Shown here: in pieces, positions 1 through 5,486 of the stretch
Position numbering within the stretch: the stretch's first letter is position 1
Layout: the number at the start of each line of letters is the position of its first letter
Source of the DNA: JAOUEE01 sp051011595
Lineage (GTDB): Bacteria > Actinomycetota > Acidimicrobiia > Acidimicrobiales > SHLQ01
DNA: 29,300 bases
Direction: 5' to 3'
Assembly: GCA_051011595.1 (NCBI GenBank)
Contig: JBPCTQ010000335.1
Coordinates: 1 to 29,300, forward strand
Position numbers and translations under genes: made by a program
Notes under the pieces: model-generated
What the model was told of the DNA's origin: nothing
Seen by the model: only the letters and a program-made list of their open reading frames with translations
The model's database searches: none

Positions 1-41
1 GCGTGTCGCTGCACTACCAGTTCGCAGTTTTGCCGGAGAAC

Positions 42-659
42 TCAGGGGCGGGGGCCGAAATCAGGGTCCTCCGTGCGGGTGCGTTTGACCTCCCAGAACC
101 CGGGCACGTCGCCCATGGTCTTGAAGGCATCCCACAACCGCAGTGCATCGTCTTGTTCGAGACGCCGGCTGATGACCGGGCCGAACAACCCGATCCGCTC
201 ACCGTTGTCCTTGTCCCACGCGATGATCGGTGTACCCACGTCGTCACCGGTGAGGGCCAAACCCTCGTCCATATCGGTCCGGATCACGGTGTCCCACTGC
301 TCGTCCTCGAAGGCCGAGGCGTACTTCGGATCGAGCTCCACCGCACCGAGCGCCTCGGCGACATCGAAGTTGAAGTCGTGGTCGTGCATGATGCGCCGAC
401 CGAATTCGGTGTACAGCGCACCAACCGCGGCGTCGCCTTCGCCCGCCCGTACCGCCTCCATCACGCGGAGCAGGTTGTGGGTCCGAGCGGTCATCTCGTA
501 GTACCCGGAGTCGGGGTCGGGTTCGTTCTTGAACAACAAGCTGATCGAGCGCCAGCGAATGTTGAGATCTCGAGCAGGAGCGATGTCGACGACCCACCGG
601 GCCGTCAGCCAGCACCACGGTCAAATGGGGTCGACCCAGAAGTCGATGTCGGTAGCCAT
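42..659 (-). CDS. Probable selenocysteine-containing DsbA-family (Rv2466c-like, mycothiol-linked) oxidoreductase
   Basis: Read from ATG at 659 the frame runs 206 codons to the TGA stop at 42-44 with one internal TGA at codon 13 (621-623). The product begins MATDIDFWVDPI-U-PWCW, so the TGA sits exactly where the family has the first, nucleophilic Cys of CPWC; the second Cys (residue 16) is intact. Downstream residues match the family throughout: the cis-Pro region DVGTPI, LFGPV, and a C-terminal KRTRTE motif. Length (205 aa) fits Rv2466c (about 207 aa). Known for the family: thioredoxin-fold enzyme that uses mycothiol. Inferred: Sec replaces the catalytic Cys, giving a UxxC redox centre in the cytoplasm (no signal peptide). 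A TANNNT box (TACGGT, 666-671) lies 6 nt before the ATG, as at other starts here, supporting this start. A conventional caller would begin at TTG 539 and lose the active site. Alternatives: nonsense mutation or base error; the SECIS-like hairpin argues against both. Confidence 0.85.
588..606 (-). promoter_or_regulatory. Bacterial SECIS-like hairpin
   Basis: In the mRNA sense this segment reads GACGGCCCGGUGGGUCGUC. It folds as an 8-bp stem (7 Watson-Crick pairs and one G-U) closed by a GGU triloop. The loop begins 22 nt after the UGA, close to E. coli fdhF where the GGU begins 18 nt after the UGA. A G in the first loop positions and a GU in the loop are the features known to be recognised by SelB. 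The hairpin lies wholly within the coding frame, as bacterial SECIS elements do. Confidence 0.75.
621..623 (-). other. In-frame TGA, probable selenocysteine codon
   Basis: On the minus strand the codons around this site read GAC CCC ATT TGA CCG TGG TGC TGG, that is D-P-I-U-P-W-C-W. The TGA takes the place of the first Cys in the CPWC motif of Rv2466c-type proteins. The frame is intact for 12 codons before it and 192 after it. Confidence 0.85.
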
Positions 660-665
660 ACCCAG

Positions 666-671
666 ACCGTA
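666..671 (-). promoter_or_regulatory. -10-like box of the selenoprotein gene (leaderless type)
   Basis: TACGGT on the minus strand is followed by 6 nt and then the ATG at 659. The same TANNNT plus 6-8 nt arrangement precedes several other starts in this window. No convincing -35 or Shine-Dalgarno sequence is visible. Confidence 0.5.
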
Positions 672-690
672 GGGGGCCGAACGTCCCTAC
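669..690. terminator. Short inverted repeat between the dioxygenase and the selenoprotein gene
   Basis: GTAGGG (669-674) and CCCTAC (685-690) form a 6-bp stem with a 10-nt loop just after the dioxygenase stop. There is no T-tract and the repeat overlaps the -10-like box of the next gene, so terminator function is only a possibility. Confidence 0.2.
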
Positions 691-717
691 CCGTAGATCA
701 GGCCCGGCCGGACCGGG

Positions 718-1530
718 TCAGAACGGCTTGTCGCCGACGATGGTGACTCGTTCCACCCGACGGGTCTCGGGGAAGAAGTCGTTGGTGGCGCAGTGCTGGG
801 TGCACCGGTTGTCCCACATGGCGAACGAGTCGACCTGCCAACGGAACCGGCACTGGACACTGGGGTCCTGCACGGCCTGCTCGAGATGAGCGACGATCTC
901 GCGGCTTTCGTCGTCGTCGACACCTTCGATGTGGGAGACGAACGAGCGGTTGGTGTAGATCACCTTGGCTCCGGTGTCGGGGTGGGTTCGGATCACCGGA
1001 TGGCGAGCGACTGGATACTGCTTCTGCTTCTCGGCCAACTTCTCCGGGCTCAGGCGGCGCCCGAAGGTCTTGGTGAAGTCGTGCACCGCAACGAGGCCGT
1101 CGACTCGTTCCTTCCAGTCATCGCTCAGCCGGTCGTAGGCCGCTGCGGCGTCGGCGAAGCAGGTGTCGCCCCCGGCGGGAGGGATGACCCGACCTCGCAG
1201 GATCGAACCCAACGAGGGCTCCTGACGCCACGTCACGTCGCTGTGCCAGCGAGACGCGGCGTACTGGGCCTTGTCGTTGGACTCGATGACCACGATCTCG
1301 GGGTGCTCGGCGTCGTCGGGAGCGAACGGATGGATCTCGAGCTCACCGAACAGTCGACCGAAGTCGATGTGTTGCTCGATGGTGATGGGCTGGTCGCGGA
1401 AGAACAGCACCTTCCAATCGAGCCAGGCCTTGCGCAGCTCATCGACCTCTTCGGCCGACACGTCGGCGAGGTCGATGCCGAACACCTCGGCCCCGATGGT
1501 GGCGGTCATGGGCTGGACATCGATCGGCAT
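718..1530 (-). CDS. TauD/TfdA-family 2-oxoglutarate and Fe(II)-dependent dioxygenase
   Basis: 270 aa from ATG 1530, preceded by a GGGGGAG Shine-Dalgarno 6 nt upstream; open sequence upstream of this ATG overlaps the divergent promoter region and is not protein-like. The Fe(II) triad is visible as H96 and D98 (RWHSDVTW) and the distal H246 (QHCATNDF), followed by the Arg-rich RRVERVT segment that normally holds the 2-oxoglutarate carboxylate. Members hydroxylate sulfonates, phenoxy acids, alkyl sulfates and other small acids using O2 and 2-oxoglutarate; the substrate here cannot be read from sequence. It is transcribed toward the selenoprotein gene with a gap of 58 nt and divergently from the MFS transporter, which may serve the same substrate. 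Family assignment is firm, substrate unknown. Confidence 0.9.
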   Translation of the reverse strand: MPIDVQPMTATIGAEVFGIDLADVSAEEVDELRKAWLDWKVLFFRDQPITIEQHIDFGRLFGELEIHPFAPDDAEHPEIVVIESNDKAQYAASRWHSDVTWRQEPSLGSILRGRVIPPAGGDTCFADAAAAYDRLSDDWKERVDGLVAVHDFTKTFGRRLSPEKLAEKQKQYPVARHPVIRTHPDTGAKVIYTNRSFVSHIEGVDDDESREIVAHLEQAVQDPSVQCRFRWQVDSFAMWDNRCTQHCATNDFFPETRRVERVTIVGDKPF

Positions 1531-1556
1531 GGAACACTCCCCCGGCTCTGTCGCCA

Positions 1557-1562
1557 ACGATA
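1557..1562 (-). promoter_or_regulatory. -10-like box for the TauD-type gene
   Basis: TATCGT on the minus strand, 26 nt upstream of the ATG and followed by a GGGGGAG Shine-Dalgarno. No clear -35 was found. It lies close to the box proposed for the divergent MFS gene (1586-1591). Confidence 0.35.
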
Positions 1563-1585
1563 CCGGTCCGCCCGCGAGGGGCCAG

Positions 1586-1591
1586 TAGCGT
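1586..1591 (+). promoter_or_regulatory. -10-like box before the MFS gene
   Basis: TAGCGT followed by 6 nt and then ATC at 1598. This matches the spacing of TANNNT boxes to ATG at several other genes in the window, which suggests that translation of the transporter begins at or near 1598. Confidence 0.4.
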
Positions 1592-1720
1592 CGAGCGATC
1601 ACCGCCGCACCACCAACACTCGCCGCCGCCATCGGCCACCGCTCGTACCGTCGGTTCCTGGCCGGTATCACGGCCACCAACATCGGGCAGTTCCTCCAGG
1701 GTCTGGCTTCCCCGTTCCTG

Positions 1721-2851
1721 GTGAAGGAGCTGACCGACTCCAACGGATGGGTCGGGGCGGTGTCCTTCGCCAGCCTCATCCCCGCCTTGTTCGCCACCCC
1801 GATCGCCGGGATCCTGGCTGACCGGCTCGACCGTCGGACCATTCTGCTGGTCGCCTACAGCGCCCAGACGATCGTGACCGCCGGCTTCGTGGTCTTACAC
1901 GCAGCCGGCGAGCTCACCGCCTGGCGCATCCTGATCCTGTCGTTGCTGTCGGGTACCGCCGCCGGCTTCCAGTGGGCTCCGGTGCAGAGCATGGCTGCCG
2001 TCCTGGTTCCGTCCAGTCATCTGGTTCCTGCCGTTCGGTTGGTGTCGATCTCGTTCACGGCCGGACGGGCGTTGGGGCCGATGATCGCCGGCATCATCCT
2101 GCACGTGTCCGGACCCGGGGCCGCGTTCGTGGGCACGCTCATCACCTATCTGGTCGGACTGTCGTTCCTGTTCACCGTGCGTACCGGTTGGACCCCCACC
2201 ACCGACGACACACCCGGATTCGTCTCGCAGTTCCGCGACGGCATTGGTTATGTCCGGAGCCGTCCACCACTGCGGCTGGCCGTGTCGCTGTCGTTCCTGG
2301 TGGCCTCACTCGGTGCGGTGTTCACCTTTGCACTCACCCCCAGCATCGCCGACGACATCTTCGAGACCGGCGGAGGTGGTCTGGGTGCCCTCGCCACCAT
2401 GGCCGGTGTGGGATCGATTGCCGGCAGCTTCATCATCAGCGGTCGTGGTGGCGCCGTCCGACGCTCGCGGATGGAGCTCGGGGCCCTGACCGTCTACATC
2501 GGCGGTCTGGTGGTCGTGGCCGCGACGACATCGTTGGCCGTGGGGCTGGCCGGATTCTTCTTCCTGGGCCTGGCCCACATGCTGCACGGTGTCACCGTGA
2601 ACACCGCGGTGCAGGTGCAGGTGCACGAGGAATACCGCGGCCGCGTGATGTCGGTGTGGCTGATGGCCGTGCTCGCCGGGCTGCCGATCGGCGCCTTCAT
2701 CGGTGGTTTCCTGGCCGACGCCTTCAGCATCGCCACCGTGATGCTCGTCTACGCCGGGGTCATGGCCGGCGCCATCGTGGTGCGGGCGATACAGACCGAT
2801 TGGCTGGCGCCGCTCGACCTCGACCAACCCATCGGGTCCGACACCAGGTGA
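1721..2851 (+). CDS. MFS transporter (N-terminus probably extends upstream to about 1598)
   Basis: The first canonical start in frame is GTG 1721, giving 376 aa. Many hydrophobic helices are visible, with the MFS loop 2-3 signature seen as GILADRLDRR, and a cytoplasmic linker with a second, weaker signature after the central loop. This looks like the DHA-type exporter branch, substrate unknown. The start is a problem: in-frame sequence upstream of 1721 continues as good MFS protein (YRRFLAGITATNIGQFLQG, the expected first helix) back to about 1598, but there is no ATG, GTG or TTG between 1531 and 1720 in any frame. An in-frame TAG at 1586-1588 blocks the ATG at 1529. The gene may use ATC at 1598, or carry a start-codon change. 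It ends directly against the convergent CPBP gene (2851/2852). Confidence 0.85.
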   Translation: MKELTDSNGWVGAVSFASLIPALFATPIAGILADRLDRRTILLVAYSAQTIVTAGFVVLHAAGELTAWRILILSLLSGTAAGFQWAPVQSMAAVLVPSSHLVPAVRLVSISFTAGRALGPMIAGIILHVSGPGAAFVGTLITYLVGLSFLFTVRTGWTPTTDDTPGFVSQFRDGIGYVRSRPPLRLAVSLSFLVASLGAVFTFALTPSIADDIFETGGGGLGALATMAGVGSIAGSFIISGRGGAVRRSRMELGALTVYIGGLVVVAATTSLAVGLAGFFFLGLAHMLHGVTVNTAVQVQVHEEYRGRVMSVWLMAVLAGLPIGAFIGGFLADAFSIATVMLVYAGVMAGAIVVRAIQTDWLAPLDLDQPIGSDTR

Positions 2852-3586
2852 TCACCCCGACGTGACCACCAACATCACGATGATGTTGTTCAGCGAATGC
2901 GCAACGATGGCGGCCCCCAGCCGTCCGGTGACGACGGTGGCCATGGCGAACACCAGCCCCGCCCAGGTGGCCAGGATCACCGCCACCAGACCCTCGGCGG
3001 AGATGGTGGCCAGATGGACCACGCCGAACAGCACCGAGCTACCGACTAGGGCGGTCGGCAGGCCCAGACGATCTTCCATCGCCTGGAGCAGCACCCCGCG
3101 GAAGTACACCTCCTCCACGACGGGTACCAGGAGCCCGACGATGGCGATGAGCCACAGGATCTGTGTCTCGGGAATGCTGCTGAACGGGAACTGGCCCCCA
3201 CCGATGTCGCTTTCGGTCTCGGTGAAGAGGGGCACCACGAACCGGGTGATCACGACGTTCCCGGCGACAACCAGACCGACCAACCCGAGCCCGATGGGGA
3301 TGTCGGCGGCGGCGAGCCGCAGCCCCAACGTCTGGTGAGGCGACGCGTGATCGAGGGTGATCCAGGCCACCCACAACAACTGCACGCCCAACATGGCCGT
3401 TGTGCCCCACAGCCAGGGACCGAGCACCAACTCGAGCACGTCGGCCTCGGCCAACTCCTCGCTGCCGTCGTAGTGCTCGATGAGCTGCCATACGGTCACA
3501 ACGGCGCCGACCACCGACGACACCACATACCCGGACATCGCTCGTTTCAGGCTGAACGGGTGGGTTCGAGTCTCGGTGTACTGCAC
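2852..3586 (-). CDS. CPBP-family intramembrane glutamic endopeptidase (CAAX protease-like)
   Basis: 244 aa from GTG 3586; ATG 3538 would give 228 aa and is the alternative start. I prefer GTG because an AGGA and a GATCAT box stand just upstream, while nothing precedes the ATG, but this is uncertain. Counting from ATG 3538, the three conserved CPBP motifs are present: EEVYFR (E142, E143, R147), FGVVH (F171, H175) and HSLNN (H214, N218), so the catalytic set is complete. Several membrane helices are evident, starting with SSVVGAVVTVWQLI. Family members include prenyl-protein proteases and bacteriocin-immunity proteins; the target here is unknown. Its stop abuts the stop of the MFS gene with no intervening base. 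Confidence 0.85.
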   Translation of the reverse strand: MQYTETRTHPFSLKRAMSGYVVSSVVGAVVTVWQLIEHYDGSEELAEADVLELVLGPWLWGTTAMLGVQLLWVAWITLDHASPHQTLGLRLAAADIPIGLGLVGLVVAGNVVITRFVVPLFTETESDIGGGQFPFSSIPETQILWLIAIVGLLVPVVEEVYFRGVLLQAMEDRLGLPTALVGSSVLFGVVHLATISAEGLVAVILATWAGLVFAMATVVTGRLGAAIVAHSLNNIIVMLVVTSG

Positions 3587-3688
3587 GGTCCTGGATGATC
3601 CGTCTAGGTCTCGGTTCCAGGCGCCGCACCGCCGGAGCCCAGGGTGCACGAGCACACGACCCGCCGCAAGATCTGTGTCTTCGTGAGC

Positions 3689-3708
3689 GCCCGCGTTCGG
3701 GAGCGGGC
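3689..3708 (-). terminator. GC-rich hairpin downstream of the PPOX gene
   Basis: GCCCGC and GCGGGC form a 6-bp stem with an 8-nt loop, 26 nt past the PPOX stop. No U-tract follows. The rest of 3587-3734 shows nothing recognisable. Confidence 0.25.
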
Positions 3709-3734
3709 ACGGACGGGATCTGCGATGCGGCCGC

Positions 3735-4127
3735 TCAGCGGCGACCCAGTACCCGATCGACGGTGATCTCGATGACGCGACGATCAGCGCCACGATCCTT
3801 CGGCGGCTGATATCGCTCGGCGTATCGCCGCACCGCCTCCGCCGTGCGGTGAGGGTCGCCGGACACCACGGCCGACCCCTCGAGGGTGAGCCAGCGGGCC
3901 CCATCGACCTGACAGACCGCGGCCCGACCGCCGCCGCTGGTCTCGAGCAGCCGGGACTTCTGTGAGCCGTTCCAGGTGATCACCCGCACCAGGCCGACCT
4001 CGGCGTCGAAGGTGAACCCCACCGGAGTCACGTGGGGAGTGCCGTCGGTGCGCAACAGGGTGATGGTGGCGAGGTGACGTTCGGCCACGAAGTCCAGTTG
4101 GCTGTCGCTCAAGGACGGGCCGGTCAC
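3735..4127 (-). CDS. PPOX-class (F420-dependent type) split-barrel protein
   Basis: 130 aa from GTG 4127, which overlaps the TGA of the upstream FAH-type gene in a GTGA arrangement, so the pair is probably translationally coupled. The sequence has the small split-barrel pattern: LATITLLRTDGTPHVTPVGF at the N-terminus, then a central strand with WNGSQKSRLL and a C-terminal VIEITVDRVLG. Lys and Ser/Arg residues in GSQKSRL resemble the flavin or F420 phosphate-binding site. The family contains F420-dependent reductases and pyridoxamine-phosphate-oxidase-like proteins; substrate unknown. Confidence 0.85.
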   Translation of the reverse strand: MTGPSLSDSQLDFVAERHLATITLLRTDGTPHVTPVGFTFDAEVGLVRVITWNGSQKSRLLETSGGGRAAVCQVDGARWLTLEGSAVVSGDPHRTAEAVRRYAERYQPPKDRGADRRVIEITVDRVLGRR

Positions 4128-4942
4128 GAGCGAGCCACGATGTGGTTGGTGAGCACGCCGATGCCCTCGATCTCGACCTCGACCCGATCGCCCGGACCCA
4201 TGAACACCGGCGGGTCCATCTTCGACCCCACCCCGCTGGGGGTACCGGTGGCGATGACGTCGCCCGGACGCAGCGTGACACAACGGGTGGCGTAGGCAAT
4301 GGTCTCGGCGATGGAGAAGATCATGTGCCCGGTGGTCGAGGACTGCACCGTGTCACCGTTGTAGCGGGTCTCGATCCGACGACCGTACGGGTCGCCCAGC
4401 TCGTCGGCGGTCACCACCCACGGGCCGATGGGCCCGCTGTTGGTGGCGTTCTTGCCCAGCGCCCATTGTGGTGTCGCTCGTTGATGGGTGCGGGCACTCA
4501 CGTCGTTGAAGCAGGTGTAGCCGAGTACCCCGTCCATGGCCTCTCCTTCGGCCACATCGGTCATCTCGGTCCCGATGATGACGGCCAGCTCGCACTCCCA
4601 GTCGAGGCCCGGTTCACCGGAGGGCACCGGGATCTCGGCCTGGTCACACACCAGGCCGGCGTACCAACGAGCGAAGAGATTGGGGGCCGGCGGGCGGTCT
4701 CGTCCGACCTCGTCGATGTGGGCCTGATAGTTCAGGCCCAGGCACATGATCTGGGCGGTTTGTGGCACCGGCGGAACCTCGTGCAACTCGGCTCGGGGCA
4801 CCGCCGCGCCGGTGGCCTCGGCCGCCGACCAGGCCGCCGGGTCGGCGTAGAACTCATCGAGTGTGGTGAGCCGTCGCACCTGGTCGCCGTCGACCACCCC
4901 GATCTCGGTGGACGATGGGCCGGCATAGGCGAGGTAGCGCAT
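4124..4942 (-). CDS. Fumarylacetoacetate hydrolase (FAH)-family protein
   Basis: 272 aa from ATG 4942. The FAH fold is clear: CLGLNYQAH near residue 67, the metal-binding E-x-E in DWECELAVIIG and the third acidic ligand in FNDVSAR, then GDVIATGTPSGVG near the C-terminus. Members cleave or isomerise acylpyruvates, oxalocrotonate-type dienoates or 2-keto-acids from aromatic ring cleavage. The full-length metal site suggests an active enzyme, reaction unknown. It overlaps the PPOX gene downstream by 4 nt. Upstream, a 27-bp dyad separates it from the divergent SRPBCC-sulfatase operon, so both directions may share a regulator. Confidence 0.92.
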   Translation of the reverse strand: MRYLAYAGPSSTEIGVVDGDQVRRLTTLDEFYADPAAWSAAEATGAAVPRAELHEVPPVPQTAQIMCLGLNYQAHIDEVGRDRPPAPNLFARWYAGLVCDQAEIPVPSGEPGLDWECELAVIIGTEMTDVAEGEAMDGVLGYTCFNDVSARTHQRATPQWALGKNATNSGPIGPWVVTADELGDPYGRRIETRYNGDTVQSSTTGHMIFSIAETIAYATRCVTLRPGDVIATGTPSGVGSKMDPPVFMGPGDRVEVEIEGIGVLTNHIVARS

Positions 4943-4948
4943 GGGCGG

Positions 4949-4954
4949 ACGGTA
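4949..4954 (-). promoter_or_regulatory. -10-like box of the FAH gene (leaderless type)
   Basis: TACCGT on the minus strand, 6 nt before the ATG at 4942, the same arrangement as at other starts in this window. Confidence 0.45.
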
Positions 4955-4992
4955 GCGGGCGGGCAGGCGGCGTCGTCGATTCCGCCGACAGA

Positions 4993-5019
4993 GAAAGTGG
5001 CAGTGCTACTGCCACTTTC
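4993..5019. promoter_or_regulatory. 27-bp near-perfect dyad, probable operator
   Basis: Arms GAAAGTGGCAGT (4993-5004) and ACTGCCACTTTC (5008-5019) are perfect 12-base reverse complements around a 3-nt centre GCT. It lies in the divergent gap between the FAH gene (start 4942) and the SRPBCC gene (start 5034), just upstream of the -10-like box for the latter. Its size and symmetry suit a dimeric repressor of the TetR or GntR type. No regulator gene is adjacent. It has no T-tract and lies between divergent starts, so a terminator is unlikely. Confidence 0.75.
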
Positions 5020-5021
5020 GC

Positions 5022-5027
5022 TAGGGT
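5022..5027 (+). promoter_or_regulatory. -10-like box of the SRPBCC-sulfatase operon
   Basis: TAGGGT, 6 nt before the ATG at 5034 and immediately after the 27-bp dyad. A repressor on the dyad would cover the promoter. Confidence 0.5.
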
Positions 5028-5033
5028 GCGCCG

Positions 5034-5486
5034 ATGGCTGCAGTGTTCGAGTGCCAAGGGCACCTTCCCGGGACCACCGACGAGGCGTGGGCCGTCCTGG
5101 CCGACTACGGCGGGCTGGCCCGCTGGGTCACCGACGTCGATCACACCACCCTGCTGACGACACCCCCCGTGGGTGTCGGCTCGGTGCGGCGGGCCCAAGT
5201 GGGCCGCACGGTGTTGACCGAACACCTCACCGAATGGGTGCCTGGTGAGAGCCTGGGTTACGACATCCAGGGCCTTCCACCGGTGATCCGGTCAGCGGGT
5301 GTGCGGTGGGAGCTGCACGACCACAGCGACCACACCGATGTCACGGTCACCGTCACCCTCGAGCCGGCCAACCCGGCCGCTCAGGCGCTGCTGCCGGCAC
5401 TGCGCCGCAAACTCTCGCGCACCTACCTCGACATGATCGACGATCTGACCACCCATCTAGCGGCCCGCCCCGAGGTGACAGCATGA
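5034..5486 (+). CDS. SRPBCC-family (polyketide cyclase/START-like) protein
   Basis: 150 aa from ATG 5034. The pattern is that of SRPBCC small-ligand-binding proteins: an opening strand ending GTTDEAWAVLADYGGLARWVT, a middle strand GVGSVRRAQV, an LTEWVPGESLGY turn, and a long C-terminal helix. These proteins bind hydrophobic ligands or act as cyclases, dehydratases or hydroxylase partners; no catalytic residue can be assigned. The stop overlaps the next start as ATGA (5483-5486), so it is almost certainly co-translated with the sulfatase fusion. Confidence 0.88.
   Translation: MAAVFECQGHLPGTTDEAWAVLADYGGLARWVTDVDHTTLLTTPPVGVGSVRRAQVGRTVLTEHLTEWVPGESLGYDIQGLPPVIRSAGVRWELHDHSDHTDVTVTVTLEPANPAAQALLPALRRKLSRTYLDMIDDLTTHLAARPEVTA

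Noticed and set aside
42..659. Selenoprotein gene as a simple pseudogene with a nonsense mutation
   Set aside because: The stop hits only the exact Sec-replaceable Cys codon, the rest of the frame is undamaged, and a SECIS-type hairpin follows at the right distance. A base error cannot be fully excluded.
1529..1597. ATG 1529 as start of the MFS gene with TAG read-through or pyrrolysine
   Set aside because: Residues between 1529 and the TAG at 1586 show no helix or family similarity and the TAG precedes the protein-like part; no support for amber decoding.
2852..3904. Longer 350-aa form of the CPBP protease
   Set aside because: The extra N-terminal part is antisense to the PPOX gene, Arg/Pro-rich, and not protein-like; the helices start near residue 110 of that form.
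5306..5482. Extension of the sulfatase fusion to an in-frame start at 5306
   Set aside because: It would run 59 codons inside the SRPBCC gene and the residues there are not sulfatase-like; ATG 5483 overlaps the stop in a typical coupled arrangement.
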